A program made the translations under genes and the position numbers. DNA of 39,053 nucleotides from Streptococcus parasanguinis (lineage in GTDB: Bacteria > Bacillota > Bacilli > Lactobacillales > Streptococcaceae): NCBI RefSeq assembly GCF_019929185.1, contig NZ_JAHZPC010000016.1, positions 1 through 39,053 on the forward strand, read 5' to 3'. The notes under the pieces are model-generated. The model was not told the DNA's origin. It did no database searches and saw nothing but the letters and a program-made list of their open reading frames with translations. How positions within the stretch are numbered: position 1 is the stretch's first letter; every line of letters begins with the position of its first letter. Below are positions 7,581 through 16,806 of this stretch, one piece after another.

Positions 7581-8009
7581 ATGGCAGAAATAAATGATTT
7601 GCTCTACCAACTACGTTTGGCAGATCAATCAACTACGCAACTTTTTGAAAAGCGCCTAGGGATTAGCTTAACACGTTATCAAATTTTGCAGGATTTATTA
7701 GAACAAGCGCCTTGCAATCAGATCGCGGTTCAGGAACGCTTGCAGATTGATCCAGCGGCCTTAACCCGGCATTTCAAAATATTGGAAAAGGAAGGGTTTG
7801 TCCATCGGAGTCGAAATCCAAAAAACCAGCGGGAAATCTTAATTCATTTGACGGATAAGGCCTATAATCGTTTGGTCAAACATCCCCCTCGCCATCATGT
7901 GGCGGTGAAAGAACAGATGAGTCGGATTTTGACTGCTCAAGAACAAGAGCAATTTTCTTACCTGCTGGACAAATTAGTATCTGGCATTGAACAAATAACA
8001 GTTGAATAA
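7581..8009 (+). CDS. MarR family transcriptional regulator
   Basis: 142 residues with a MarR winged helix-turn-helix at about residues 30-95: recognition region DPAALTRHFKILEKEGFVHRSR, then the wing NPKNQREILIHLT, ending in the dimerisation helix LLDKLVSG. It binds DNA as a dimer and is usually released by small phenolic or oxidative ligands; the ligand here is unknown. ATG 7581 follows GGAG (7570-7573). The palindrome over its own promoter implies autorepression. It is followed after 15 bases by a DUF1304 membrane protein, the likely regulated partner. Confidence 0.9.
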   Translation: MAEINDLLYQLRLADQSTTQLFEKRLGISLTRYQILQDLLEQAPCNQIAVQERLQIDPAALTRHFKILEKEGFVHRSRNPKNQREILIHLTDKAYNRLVKHPPRHHVAVKEQMSRILTAQEQEQFSYLLDKLVSGIEQITVE

Positions 8010-8024
8010 AAAGGAGAATCTACG

Positions 8025-8387
8025 ATGTCATTACTGACGATTATTTTAGCAAGTCTTGCTGCACTGGAGCATTTGTATATTTTTTATTTGGAGAGCATCA
8101 GAACCACATCTGATACCACAAGTCGGGTTTTCAACATGGATAAAGAAGAACTCGCTCGCCCATCTGTGACCTCTTTATTTAAGAATCAAGGGATATACAA
8201 TGCCTTGATTGGGGTGTTCCTCTTGTATGGATTGTTTGTCTCTAAAAATAGTGAAGTTGTTACGATTTTTGTGCTTTTTATTATTGGAGCTGCAGCCTAC
8301 GGTGCGATGACAGCCAATAAAAAGATTATCTTGACCCAAGGTGGTCCTGCAATTTTAGCTTTATTGAGTATCCTATTGTTGGGATAA
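8025..8387 (+). CDS. DUF1304 family membrane protein
   Basis: 120 residues, about the usual length for DUF1304 proteins, with four hydrophobic segments (roughly residues 1-20, 58-75, 78-98 and 103-119). A soluble loop contains the family-typical FNMDKEEL and KNQGIYNALIG. The function of the family is unknown; it is often paired with MarR-type regulators in lactic acid bacteria. AAGGAG sits 10 bases before ATG 8025. Its position 15 bases after marR indicates one two-gene operon. No convincing terminator follows before the trp leader promoter at 8470. Confidence 0.85.
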   Translation: MSLLTIILASLAALEHLYIFYLESIRTTSDTTSRVFNMDKEELARPSVTSLFKNQGIYNALIGVFLLYGLFVSKNSEVVTIFVLFIIGAAAYGAMTANKKIILTQGGPAILALLSILLLG

Positions 8388-8469
8388 AAAGAACGGGCCG
8401 CTAGGGCTCTTTGAGCTGATTTTATTAAATAAGTGTAGAAAAAAGTATAAAAAAAGACTAAAAATTTTA

Positions 8470-8497
8470 TTGACTTTCTAAGAAAAAGGGTTATAAT
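8470..8497 (+). promoter_or_regulatory. promoter of the trp operon
   Basis: TTGACT (8470-8475) and TATAAT (8492-8497) are separated by 16 bp. The expected start near 8503 coincides with the beginning of T-box stem I. Confidence 0.85.
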
Positions 8498-8501
8498 GGT
8501 A

Positions 8502-8753
8502 GCAACAGAAAAGTAATGAGTCAGCTATTTTCAGGGAGCTTGTGGGAATTGTGAACAAGCAATAGCGACTGATGAAAATTGGACTGTTGTTATCAATGAA
8601 TTCTAACCCATGTGAATTCGGTTGGCACCCCTTACCGTGCAACTCCTTGATAGAGGAGATAGAGATGTAGGGAAAAACCAGCTATTTTTCCCTATAAAAG
8701 AGGTGGCACCGCGGACACTACGCCCTCACACAGTTTTTTGTGTGAGGGCTTTT
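8502..8753 (+). promoter_or_regulatory. tryptophan-specific T-box riboswitch
   Basis: Stem I closes with GCAACAG (8502-8508) against CTGTTGT (8584-8590). The specifier loop before the closing strand contains UGG (8580-8582), the Trp codon, followed by A. The T-box AGAGGTGGCACCGCGG (8699-8714) is canonical, and its UGGC pairs with a GCCA tRNA end, meaning discriminator G73 as in bacterial tRNA-Trp. Uncharged tRNA-Trp would stabilise the antiterminator and let transcription enter trpE. Charged tRNA leaves the terminator at 8722 formed. Codon, discriminator and downstream genes all agree. Confidence 0.95.
8722..8753 (+). terminator. T-box terminator
   Basis: GCCCTCACACA (8722-8732) and TGTGTGAGGGC (8739-8749) form a perfect 11-bp stem, followed by TTTTCT. 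It is the off-state of the riboswitch. Confidence 0.92.
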
Positions 8754-8760
8754 CTATGTG

Positions 8761-8832
8761 CCTTAGCAAGCGTGCACATTGATCCCAAAGCGGAAATAGA
8801 GCGTGGGATAACCGTGATAGCCTTAGCAAGCG
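8761..8832 (+). repeat. 12-bp direct repeat between T-box and trpE
   Basis: CCTTAGCAAGCG occurs at 8761-8772 and again at 8821-8832, exactly 60 bp apart; the sequence between is only loosely similar. It lies in the 126-nt untranslated stretch after the T-box terminator. Its role is unknown; it may be the remnant of a small duplication. Confidence 0.6.
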
Positions 8833-8879
8833 ACGTTACGATTCATTAGAAAAAGAGTTCTAGAAGAGAGGTTTCTGAT

Positions 8880-10238
8880 ATGAAAAAAGTTTTATCTGCT
8901 GATGTGTTGAGTCCAATTTTGGCTTATATGCGTTTGGATGCGCCCCATAAAATGATCTTGGAGTCGATCCCTCGTGAAAAAGAGAATGCGCGTTTTTCAA
9001 TTGTAGCCTATCGGCCAGTCAGTGAAGTCAAGTTTGAAAATGGCATTCTCTATTACAATGATCAAATTGTTGAAGAGGATCCTTTGGACTTTTTGAACCG
9101 CATCACGGTCAAAACGAAAACTTCCGAAGAGCTTCCTTTTAACGGTGGGACGATTGGATTTGTCGGTTATGACTTGATTGGCCTCTATGAGAACATCGGT
9201 TCTATTCCGGAAGATACGATCGGCACCCCAGATCTCCACTTTTTCTTATATGAGAGCTATGTGATTTTTGATCACAAAAAGGAAAAGGTCTATGTGGTGG
9301 AAGAGAACCTCTATAGTGGACGGAGTGAAGCAGAGCAAGCGTCGAGCTTGGAGCAAGTGTTAGCACAATTGGCAAGACCTGCAAAAGAAGAGTTTCAGGA
9401 CAAGGACCTGCATGCGCTTCATTTCCACAATCATTTGGAGCAAAAAGAGTTTGAGGAAATGGTGGCCCTAGCCCGGGACTATATTCGAAAGGGAGATATG
9501 TTCCAATGCGTGCTCAGTCAACGTTTTTCAGCTGATTTTTCAGGCAAACCATTGGATTATTACCGCAATTTGCGCGTGACCAACCCTTCGAATTATCTCT
9601 ACTTTTATGATTTTGGGGAGTACCAAATTATCGGTGCCAGTCCAGAAAGTCTAGTGTCTGTCAAGGATCGAGTGGTGACAACCAATCCCATTGCTGGCAC
9701 GCGTCCAAGAGGGATCGATGAAGAGTCTGATCGGCAATTGGCAGCTGATTTGACAGGGGATCCCAAAGAAGTCGCAGAACACCGAATGTTGGTGGATCTA
9801 GGGCGAAACGATATTGGACGTATCGCTCAAAATGGGTCAGTTGAAGTGACCAAATATATGGAAGTGGAATTCTTCCGTTATGTCATGCACTTGACCAGTG
9901 TGGTCAAGGGGCAACTACTTCCTGGACTAGCCTCCATTGAGGCTCTGAAGGCAACTCTTCCAGCTGGGACCGTTTCGGGTGCTCCCAAGATTCGAGCCAT
10001 GAAGCGAATCTATGAAGCAGAAAAAGAAAAACGAGGCGTCTATGCGGGGGCTATTGGCTATCTCTCTGTGACGGGGGATCTCGATTTTGCTATTGCGATT
10101 CGAACCATGATCCTCAAAAATAAGAAGGCTTATGTGCAGGCCGGAGCAGGAATCGTTTATGATTCGATCGCTGAAAATGAATACCAAGAAACCGTCAATA
10201 AGGCAAAATCAATGACAAGGATTGGAGAAGAAGGATGA
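8880..10238 (+). CDS. trpE: anthranilate synthase component I
   Basis: 452 residues, full length for TrpE. It converts chorismate to anthranilate, using ammonia supplied by the TrpG amidotransferase. LESIPRE (about 22-28) resembles the tryptophan feedback-binding LLES motif. The chorismate-binding core is intact: [47 protein letters not shown] and [14 protein letters not shown] 8880 follows GAGAGG (8866-8871). It is the first gene of the operon under the Trp T-box, and its stop overlaps the start of trpGD by four bases. Confidence 0.97.
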   Translation: MKKVLSADVLSPILAYMRLDAPHKMILESIPREKENARFSIVAYRPVSEVKFENGILYYNDQIVEEDPLDFLNRITVKTKTSEELPFNGGTIGFVGYDLIGLYENIGSIPEDTIGTPDLHFFLYESYVIFDHKKEKVYVVEENLYSGRSEAEQASSLEQVLAQLARPAKEEFQDKDLHALHFHNHLEQKEFEEMVALARDYIRKGDMFQCVLSQRFSADFSGKPLDYYRNLRVTNPSNYLYFYDFGEYQIIGASPESLVSVKDRVVTTNPIAGTRPRGIDEESDRQLAADLTGDPKEVAEHRMLVDLGRNDIGRIAQNGSVEVTKYMEVEFFRYVMHLTSVVKGQLLPGLASIEALKATLPAGTVSGAPKIRAMKRIYEAEKEKRGVYAGAIGYLSVTGDLDFAIAIRTMILKNKKAYVQAGAGIVYDSIAENEYQETVNKAKSMTRIGEEG

Positions 10239-11809
10239 TTTTATTAGTAGATAATTACGATTCATTTACCTACAATTTAGCACAGTATATCGGAAAATTT
10301 GATGAGGTCCAGGTGCTTCGAAATGATGATCCGGACTTGTACCAAGTTGCCCAAGAAGCAGATGCCTTGGTCTTTTCTCCAGGTCCAGGTTGGCCAAAGG
10401 ATGCGGGCAAGATGGAGGAGATGATTCGAGATTTCGCGGGGATCAAACCAATCTTGGGGATTTGCTTGGGGCATCAAGCGATTGCGGAAGTTTTTGGAGG
10501 GCGCTTGGGATTGGCACCACAGGTCATGCATGGCAAACAAAGCCAGATCCAGCTAGAAGCTCCATCTCCGCTATACGCGGGTGTCGCAAAAGAAGTCCCA
10601 GTCATGCGCTATCATTCGCTGACGATTGAAGACATGCCAGAGGATTTTGTCATTACCTCTCGGACGACGGATGATCAAGCCATTATGGGAATTCAACACC
10701 GCAGCTTACCGATTTATGGTTTTCAATACCATCCAGAAAGTATCGGGACGCCAGATGGGCTCAAGACCATCGAAAATTTTGTCAAACTAGTCAAGGAGCG
10801 GAAGATGAAACAAGTGCTTGCAAAAGTGGCGGAAGGAATGGATCTAACCAGTGCAGAGTTAGAAGCTGCTATGGAGGAAGTCGTTGCTGGTCGTGCTTCA
10901 GAAGCCCAGGTGACGGCCCTTCTTCTAGGTCTCAAAATGAAGGGAGAAACGGTTGAAGAGCGGACGGCTATTGCAAAAGTGATGCAGGCTTATGCAGTCG
11001 CTATTCCTACAGAAGTTCAAGGAGCGATGGACAATTGTGGAACTGGGGGCGATCGTTCTTATAGTTTCAACATTTCAACAACAGCTGCCTTCGTCCTTGC
11101 TGGTGGTGGCATCAAGATGGCGAAACACGGAAATCGTTCGATCTCTTCTAAATCCGGTTCTGCGGATGTACTAGAAGCTCTAGGAATTAACCTTGATTTG
11201 GGTCCAGAAGACTTGGGACGAGTGTTTGAAAAGGCGGGAATTGTCTTCCTATTTGCCAAAAATCTGCATCCTGGCATGCGCTATATTATGCCCGCTCGCT
11301 TGGCGCTAGGGGTTCCAACGGTGATGAACTTAACCGGTCCTCTTATCAATCCGATTCCTCTAGAAACCCAGCTATTGGGAACCAGTCGTCCAGATATGCT
11401 GGAAAGTACGGCGGAGATTCTAAAGAATTTGGGTCGGAAACGCGCAGTGGTGGTGAGTGGCCCACAAGGTTTGGACGAGGCAGGCCTTGATGGAGAAACC
11501 CAGCTCGCTATTCTGGAAGATGGACAGGTTACCTTATCCAGCTTTCAACCAGAAGATATCGGAATGGAGCGCATTGAAATTGATCAAGTACGAGGTGGTG
11601 ACGCCAAACGCAATGCGGAAATTTTGCTCAGTGTCTTAAAGAATGAAGCAAGTCCCTTCTTAGAGGTGACTGTTTTAAATGCTGGCCTTGGTTTTTATGC
11701 CAACGGCAAGGTAGATTCTATCAAGGAGGGGATTGCCTTGGCACGTGAAGTGATTGCCAGTGGGGCTGCCCTTGAGAAATTGAGATTATTACAGGAGTAT
11801 CAAAAATGA
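10235..11809 (+). CDS. trpGD: fused anthranilate synthase amidotransferase / anthranilate phosphoribosyltransferase
   Basis: One uninterrupted 524-residue frame. Residues 1-190 are TrpG, a class I glutamine amidotransferase with triad C77 (GICLGHQ), H166 and E168 (QYHPES). From about 191 it is TrpD, with the PRPP loop GTGGD at 269-273, [23 protein letters not shown] and [11 protein letters not shown]. It supplies ammonia to TrpE and then adds phosphoribose to anthranilate. In other streptococci I know, trpG and trpD are separate, and each part here matches the length of the separate protein. At the junction an AAGGAG (10793-10798) lies six bases before in-frame ATG 10805, so free TrpD may also be made. 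The stop overlaps trpC by four bases. Confidence 0.93.
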   Translation: MILLVDNYDSFTYNLAQYIGKFDEVQVLRNDDPDLYQVAQEADALVFSPGPGWPKDAGKMEEMIRDFAGIKPILGICLGHQAIAEVFGGRLGLAPQVMHGKQSQIQLEAPSPLYAGVAKEVPVMRYHSLTIEDMPEDFVITSRTTDDQAIMGIQHRSLPIYGFQYHPESIGTPDGLKTIENFVKLVKERKMKQVLAKVAEGMDLTSAELEAAMEEVVAGRASEAQVTALLLGLKMKGETVEERTAIAKVMQAYAVAIPTEVQGAMDNCGTGGDRSYSFNISTTAAFVLAGGGIKMAKHGNRSISSKSGSADVLEALGINLDLGPEDLGRVFEKAGIVFLFAKNLHPGMRYIMPARLALGVPTVMNLTGPLINPIPLETQLLGTSRPDMLESTAEILKNLGRKRAVVVSGPQGLDEAGLDGETQLAILEDGQVTLSSFQPEDIGMERIEIDQVRGGDAKRNAEILLSVLKNEASPFLEVTVLNAGLGFYANGKVDSIKEGIALAREVIASGAALEKLRLLQEYQK

Positions 11810-12573
11810 GTCAAGAATTCTTGCCAAAGATTCTAAAGGAAAAGGCGCGGGAAGTGGCTGCGATGAAGGAAGAGGAGCTCCAACCTTTGCGCGAGACCTA
11901 CCGCTTGTATGATTACCTAAAGAGTCATCCAGAAAAGCTTCAGGTCATTGCGGAGGTGAAAAAGGCCAGCCCGAGTCTGGGAGATATTCATGTCGATGTG
12001 GATATCGTCGCGCAGGCTAAGACTTACGAAGAAAATGGGGCCGTGATGATTTCTGTGTTGACTGATGAAGTGTTTTTCAAGGGCAGTATCGAGTATCTCC
12101 GGGAAATATCTAGTCAAGTACGTATCCCCACCCTCAACAAAGATTTTATTGTGGATGAAAAGCAAGTGATTCGGGCGCGAAATGCAGGGGCAACCGTGAT
12201 CTTGTTGATTGTTGCAGCCTTATCAGAGGCTCGTCTGAAGGAGCTCTATGAGTTTGCGACCCATCTTGGCTTGGAGGTCTTGGTGGAGACCCATCATCTG
12301 GCAGAACTAGAGGTCGCTCACCGGATTGGGGCTCAGATCATCGGGGTCAATAATCGTAACTTGGTGACCTTTGAGACAGATCTCCATACTAGCCTTGAAT
12401 TGGCGACAAGCTTTGAACAAGAACGGGTTTACATCTCTGAGTCTGCTATTTTCACAGCAGCAGACGCGCGCATGCTGGCTCCTTATTTTAATGGCATTCT
12501 CGTTGGGACAGCCCTCATGAAGGCAGACAATGTGGCTGAAAAAGTAAAGGAGTTGCAGATTGACAAAGGTTAA
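11806..12573 (+). CDS. trpC: indole-3-glycerol phosphate synthase
   Basis: 255 residues, a standard single-domain TrpC (beta/alpha)8 barrel. It closes the ring of carboxyphenylaminodeoxyribulose phosphate to give indoleglycerol phosphate. The catalytic segment [10 protein letters not shown] carries E50 and K52; the barrel motifs [31 protein letters not shown] and VYISESAI are all intact. ATG 11806 overlaps the trpGD stop. Its 3' end overlaps trpF by 14 bases, so it is not fused to trpF as in enterobacteria. Confidence 0.97.
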   Translation: MSQEFLPKILKEKAREVAAMKEEELQPLRETYRLYDYLKSHPEKLQVIAEVKKASPSLGDIHVDVDIVAQAKTYEENGAVMISVLTDEVFFKGSIEYLREISSQVRIPTLNKDFIVDEKQVIRARNAGATVILLIVAALSEARLKELYEFATHLGLEVLVETHHLAELEVAHRIGAQIIGVNNRNLVTFETDLHTSLELATSFEQERVYISESAIFTAADARMLAPYFNGILVGTALMKADNVAEKVKELQIDKG

Positions 12574-13147
12574 AATTTGCGGACTGTCCACTCCGGAAGC
12601 CGTCCAGACCGCTGTTGAGGCCGGTGCGGACTACATTGGTTTCGTCTTTGCACCAAGCAAACGGCAAGTAACACTGGAGCAAGCCCGGCAGTTGGCTACA
12701 GGGATTTCAGAGGGAGTTCAAAAAGTCGGTGTTTTTGTATCGCCACAAAGAGAAGAAGTGGAGCAAGCTTGCCAAGTTGTGGGCTTGGACCTGATACAGG
12801 TGCATGGGCCGATAGATGAAACCATCTTGCAAGACCTTCCCCAACAAACGATTCGCGCTGTTCAAGTGGGGAAAGATGCAGCACTCCCTGAGACCAGTGC
12901 CGATTATCTGCTCTTTGATGCTCCAGTAGCAGGAAGTGGAGAGACGTTTAACTGGCAAGAACTCGAAACCCAAAATTTCACAAAGCCCTTCTTTATTGCA
13001 GGAGGCTTGACGGAAGATAATGTAGCAGATGCCATTCGCTTCTTTCATCCTTATGCGGTGGATGTATCCAGTGGGGTCGAAACAAATGGAAAAAAAGATC
13101 CAGAGAAGATAAAACGATTTATAGAAAGGGTCAAACATGGCATATAA
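12560..13147 (+). CDS. trpF: phosphoribosylanthranilate isomerase
   Basis: 195 residues, slightly short but complete for TrpF. It isomerises phosphoribosylanthranilate to the enol-ribulose phosphate used by TrpC. The catalytic cysteine is C7 in KICGLS; the VDVSSGVE aspartate (general acid) and the IAGGLTEDN phosphate loop are present. It starts at TTG 12560 with AAAGGAG (12546-12552) upstream; the frame begins TKVKICGL, as other TrpF proteins do, so the rare start is well supported. It overlaps trpC by 14 bases and trpB by 11, consistent with coupled translation at a modest level. Confidence 0.95.
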   Translation: MTKVKICGLSTPEAVQTAVEAGADYIGFVFAPSKRQVTLEQARQLATGISEGVQKVGVFVSPQREEVEQACQVVGLDLIQVHGPIDETILQDLPQQTIRAVQVGKDAALPETSADYLLFDAPVAGSGETFNWQELETQNFTKPFFIAGGLTEDNVADAIRFFHPYAVDVSSGVETNGKKDPEKIKRFIERVKHGI

Positions 13148-14342
13148 ACAACCAGATCAAAATGGATTTTATGGGCGGTTCGGGGGACGTTTTGTCCCTG
13201 AAACCTTGATGACAGCAGTTTTAGAATTAGAAGAAGCCTACAGAGAAAGTCAAGCAGATCCTTCTTTTCAAGAAGAATTGGATCAGCTTCTGAAACAATA
13301 TGTCGGTCGGGAAACACCGCTCTATTATGCTAAAAATCTTACCAAACATGTCGGTGGAGCCAAGATCTTTCTTAAAAGAGAAGATCTCAACCACACAGGA
13401 GCTCATAAAATTAATAATGCTCTAGGGCAGGTTTTGCTGGCACACCGAATGGGTAAAAAGAAGATCATCGCAGAAACAGGGGCCGGACAGCACGGTGTTG
13501 CAACGGCAACGGCCGCTGCTTTATTTGATATGGAATGCACCATCTACATGGGGGAAGAAGATGTCAGACGCCAAGCCCTCAATGTCTTTCGGATGGAGTT
13601 GTTGGGCGCCAAGGTTCAATCAGTAACAGATGGGTCGCGTGTTCTCAAGGATGCAGTCAATGCTGCCCTTAGAGCTTGGGTAGCAAATGTGGAGGATACC
13701 CACTATATCATGGGTTCTGCTCTAGGACCTCACCCATTCCCAGAAATTGTCCGTGATTTTCAAAGTGTCATTGGCCGAGAAGCCAAACGCCAATTTGCAG
13801 AGCAAAATGATGGTGCATTACCAAATGCAGTTTTAGCCTGTGTAGGAGGCGGATCGAACGCCATTGGGCTCTTTTATCCTTTTGTTGAGGATACCTCTGT
13901 TGCCATGTATGGGGCAGAAGCTGCTGGCCTTGGAGTGGATACAGACCAACATGCAGCAACCTTGACCAAGGGGCGTCCGGGAGTCCTTCACGGAGCCTTG
14001 ATGGATGTGTTACAGGATGCCCATGGACAGATTTTAGAAGCCTTCTCGATTTCAGCAGGTCTCGATTACCCAGGGATTGGGCCAGAGCATTCTTATTTTC
14101 ATGAAATCAAGCGGGCAACCTATGTGCCTGTGACAGACCAAGAAGCGCTAGAAGCCTTTCAGTTGCTTTCAAAAGTAGAAGGAATCATTCCAGCTCTGGA
14201 ATCGAGCCATGCTATCGCCTATGCGGTAAAATTGGCCAAGGAAATGGGGCCTGAAAAATCTATGATCGTTTGCTTATCAGGTCGTGGGGATAAAGATGTG
14301 GTACAAGTCAAAGACCGCCTAGAACAAGAGAGAGGAGAGTAA
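13137..14342 (+). CDS. trpB: tryptophan synthase beta subunit
   Basis: 401 residues, normal for TrpB1-type beta subunits. It joins indole and serine to make tryptophan, using pyridoxal phosphate. The Schiff-base lysine is K91 in [11 protein letters not shown]; the phosphate-binding [12 protein letters not shown] and the GPEHSYFHE region are intact. It begins [15 protein letters not shown], the usual conserved N-terminus. ATG 13137 lies within the end of trpF. It forms an alpha2beta2 complex with TrpA encoded immediately downstream. Confidence 0.98.
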   Translation: MAYKQPDQNGFYGRFGGRFVPETLMTAVLELEEAYRESQADPSFQEELDQLLKQYVGRETPLYYAKNLTKHVGGAKIFLKREDLNHTGAHKINNALGQVLLAHRMGKKKIIAETGAGQHGVATATAAALFDMECTIYMGEEDVRRQALNVFRMELLGAKVQSVTDGSRVLKDAVNAALRAWVANVEDTHYIMGSALGPHPFPEIVRDFQSVIGREAKRQFAEQNDGALPNAVLACVGGGSNAIGLFYPFVEDTSVAMYGAEAAGLGVDTDQHAATLTKGRPGVLHGALMDVLQDAHGQILEAFSISAGLDYPGIGPEHSYFHEIKRATYVPVTDQEALEAFQLLSKVEGIIPALESSHAIAYAVKLAKEMGPEKSMIVCLSGRGDKDVVQVKDRLEQERGE

Positions 14343-14343
14343 G

Positions 14344-15120
14344 ATGGGAAAGACCTTAACAGAGCATTTACAAAAGCTGACAGACCAGCAGCAAGGGATC
14401 TTTGTTCCTTATATTATGGCAGGAGATCATGAAAAAGGCTTGGCAGGTTTGCAGGAAACCATCCAATTTTTGGAGGAGCTTGGTGTCTCAGCTATTGAGG
14501 TTGGCATTCCTTTTTCGGATCCGGTGGCAGATGGTCCTGTGATTGAAGAGGCGGGACTACGAAGTTTAGCCCATGGGACGACGACAGAGGAACTGGTGCA
14601 AACGATCCAGCACTTAGAGACAAGTGTTCCTTTGGTCATCATGACCTATTTCAACCCCTTGTTCCAATATGGGCTCGAAAACTTCTTTAGAGATGTAGAA
14701 GGAACAGCGGTCAAGGGAGTGATTATTCCGGATCTTCCTCATGAGCATGCGGATCTGGTAGAGCCTCTATTAGTGGATAAAGACATCGCTTTGGTGCCGC
14801 TAGTGAGTCTAACCACAGGAATCGAGCGCCAGAAGAAATTGATCCATGATGCAGAAGGATTTATCTATGCCGTTGCTGTCAATGGGGTGACGGGGAAAGC
14901 TGGTAGCTATCGAGATGATTTGGATCACCACTTGGCCCAATTACACGGAATAGCGTCCATTCCTGTTTTAACAGGTTTTGGAGTTTCCAGCATGGAGGAT
15001 GTTCACCGTTTCAACAAGGTCTCAGATGGGGTTATTGTGGGGTCCAAAATCGTTAAGGCTCTCCACCAAGGAGAGACAGATGCCATCGCTCGTTTTATTT
15101 CTCAAGCAGTGAAGGGCTAG
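14344..15120 (+). CDS. trpA: tryptophan synthase alpha subunit
   Basis: 258 residues, full length. It cleaves indoleglycerol phosphate to indole, which is passed to TrpB through the subunit tunnel. The catalytic pair is E52 ([11 protein letters not shown]) and D63 (VADGPVI). The phosphate-binding GFGVSS and GVIVGSKIV segments are also present. ATG 14344 is one base after the trpB stop, with GGAGAG upstream (14333-14338). It is the last gene of the operon; a terminator-like stem follows at 15143. Confidence 0.97.
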   Translation: MGKTLTEHLQKLTDQQQGIFVPYIMAGDHEKGLAGLQETIQFLEELGVSAIEVGIPFSDPVADGPVIEEAGLRSLAHGTTTEELVQTIQHLETSVPLVIMTYFNPLFQYGLENFFRDVEGTAVKGVIIPDLPHEHADLVEPLLVDKDIALVPLVSLTTGIERQKKLIHDAEGFIYAVAVNGVTGKAGSYRDDLDHHLAQLHGIASIPVLTGFGVSSMEDVHRFNKVSDGVIVGSKIVKALHQGETDAIARFISQAVKG

Positions 15121-15142
15121 AAGCTTCATTTTATTCATCATC

Positions 15143-15170
15143 AGCTTGATTCTCCTAGATCAAGCTCTTT
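15143..15170 (+). terminator. probable trp operon terminator
   Basis: AGCTTGAT (15143-15150) and ATCAAGCT (15159-15166) form a perfect 8-bp stem, followed only by CTTTGT. The weak U-tract suggests partial termination. A second hairpin at 15192 may help. Confidence 0.55.
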
Positions 15171-15191
15171 GTCTACTATTTTAAACATTCC

Positions 15192-15230
15192 CCTCGTTTG
15201 TCTTTACAAACGAGGCTTTCTCGTTACAAT
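15192..15230 (+). promoter_or_regulatory. hairpin overlapping the fucosidase promoter
   Basis: CCTCGTTTGT (15192-15201) and ACAAACGAGG (15206-15215) form a perfect 10-bp inverted repeat. TTTACA (15203-15208), inside its centre, and TACAAT (15225-15230) make a 16-bp-spaced promoter. The repeat may be a second trp terminator, an operator, or both. Confidence 0.55.
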
Positions 15231-15261
15231 AGAGGTAGTAACAAGAAAAGAGGAGAAGAGA

Positions 15262-16725
15262 ATGATAAGCCTTGAAGAGATTGATCAAGTTGTCCAGTCA
15301 GGTCCTTTTGAACCAACCTGGGACTCTCTTAGCCATCAAGTCTGTCCAGATTGGTATCGAGATGCCAAATTTGGAATATTTATCCACTGGGGCGTCTACA
15401 GTGTACCTGCCTTTGGTTCGGAATGGTATTCGCGAAATATGTATATCCAAGGGAATCCTTGTTATGACTATCATCGAGAGCATTTTGGAGACCAGGCCGG
15501 CTTTGGCTACAAGGATCTCATTCCTCTTTTTACAGCCGATCGCTTTGATCCGGCATCTTGGCTAGATCTCTTTCAAAAAGCGGGAGCCCAGTATCTTTTT
15601 CCAGTTGCGGAGCACCACGATGGTTTTCAGATGTATGCCTCTACTCTCTCGCCTTATAATAGTTTAGAAATGGGGCCGAGACGAGATGTCTTAGGAGAGC
15701 TGAGGGAGGAAGCAGAAAAACGTGGCCTGCACTTCTGTACGTCCTCTCACCGGGCAGAACACCAGTTTTTCTTTTCACATGGCAAGAAATTCACTAGTGA
15801 CATTCCGAAAGAAGTCCCAAGAGACAGCCTTTATTGGCCGGCGGAGCCAGAACCCAAGGATCATTTTGATCTGACTTCCAAGCCTTATCCAAGCAAAGAA
15901 TTCTTGGAAGATTGGCTTTTGCGAACCTGTGAACTGGTGCGGGACTACCAACCAGAGCTCCTATATTTTGACTGGTGGATCCAGCATGAGAGTTTCCGTC
16001 CCTACTTGATGCGCTTTTTGGCTTATTATTACAATCTAGTAGCACAAGAGGATCGCAAGGTGGCTGTTTGTTACAAACAGGATGCCCTCCCTTTCGGTTC
16101 AGGAATCGTTGAGATGGAGCGGGGAGGATACGGAGAGACGCAAGCCTTTCCGTGGCAAATGGATACCGCGATCGCCCGTAATTCTTGGTGCTATACCCAG
16201 GATCTAGCCTACAAGACCAGTAAGGAATTGCTACAAAATTTAGTCGATGTTGTGGCCAAAAATGGCAATCTTCTGCTCAATATTGGACCCAAGGCAGACG
16301 GCACGATCCCTGAGCAAGACCAAGACATCCTCACAGAGATCGGGGACTGGCTGGCGGTAAATGGAGAAGCCATTTATCAGAGTCGGCCTTGGCGGGTGTC
16401 ATCGGACGGACCGACCGAGGCCCAGGAAGGTTCCTTCTCAGATGGAGAAGCGCCACTCTATACCAGCCAAGATTTTCGCTATACCATGCGTGATGGTTTT
16501 CTTTATGCCATCCAGCTGGAACCAAGTGGAAGGACGGAAGAGTTGACCTTGTCGTCTCTCGCCTATGATCTCAAGCAACCGAGAATTCTTCATGCGCGCA
16601 TTCAAAAGCTAGAGCTCCTTGGAGAAAGCCAGCCCCTTTCTTGGAGCCAAGATGAGACAGGGCTCCATCTTCAGTTACCAGCTTGTAGGAAAAAACAACC
16701 GCGTGTTTTGCGCCTCAGCTTTTAG
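15262..16725 (+). CDS. alpha-L-fucosidase, GH29 family
   Basis: 487 residues from ATG 15262, which has AGGAG (15251-15255) seven bases upstream. An upstream extension of the frame to 15169 crosses the promoter and is rejected. The N-terminal two thirds is a GH29 catalytic barrel: FGIFIHWGVYSVPAFGSEWYSRNMY, EHHDGFQMY, LLYFDWW with D237 the probable nucleophile, and NGNLLLNIGPKADGTIP. A beta-sandwich C-terminal domain follows. There is no signal peptide or LPXTG, so it acts inside the cell on imported fucosylated oligosaccharides. No transporter or fucose pathway gene is adjacent. The family is certain; linkage preference is not. Confidence 0.92.
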   Translation: MISLEEIDQVVQSGPFEPTWDSLSHQVCPDWYRDAKFGIFIHWGVYSVPAFGSEWYSRNMYIQGNPCYDYHREHFGDQAGFGYKDLIPLFTADRFDPASWLDLFQKAGAQYLFPVAEHHDGFQMYASTLSPYNSLEMGPRRDVLGELREEAEKRGLHFCTSSHRAEHQFFFSHGKKFTSDIPKEVPRDSLYWPAEPEPKDHFDLTSKPYPSKEFLEDWLLRTCELVRDYQPELLYFDWWIQHESFRPYLMRFLAYYYNLVAQEDRKVAVCYKQDALPFGSGIVEMERGGYGETQAFPWQMDTAIARNSWCYTQDLAYKTSKELLQNLVDVVAKNGNLLLNIGPKADGTIPEQDQDILTEIGDWLAVNGEAIYQSRPWRVSSDGPTEAQEGSFSDGEAPLYTSQDFRYTMRDGFLYAIQLEPSGRTEELTLSSLAYDLKQPRILHARIQKLELLGESQPLSWSQDETGLHLQLPACRKKQPRVLRLSF

Positions 16726-16730
16726 TTTTC

Positions 16731-16774
16731 TTGAAGCTTTCTATAAGGAATCGTTTAGGTTTCTCTTGTATACT
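16731..16774 (+). promoter_or_regulatory. promoter with 11-bp-periodic CiaR-like half-sites
   Basis: Three related hexamers, TTGAAG, TATAAG and GTTTAG, recur every 11 bp; the last ends 10 bp before TATACT (16769-16774). Spacing matches CiaR promoters, and the spacer CTTTC is the same as at the csRNA promoter at 7347-7351. The hexamers are degenerate, so CiaR control is only a suggestion. Confidence 0.45.
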
Positions 16775-16803
16775 GTACTCATCCAATAAGAAATGAGGTA
16801 CAG
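16773..16803. repeat. inverted repeat at the -10 and leader of the small ORF
   Basis: CTGTACTCAT (16773-16782) pairs with ATGAGGTACAG (16793-16803) with one bulged G. It spans the -10 end, the start site and the GAGG serving the ORF at 16807. It may be an operator or an RNA hairpin hiding the ribosome binding site. Confidence 0.5.
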
Positions 16804-16806
16804 AAA

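Noticed and set aside
8622..8849. 75-codon frame over the T-box
   Set aside because: It covers the T-box sequence and terminator, whose conservation fully explains the stretch.
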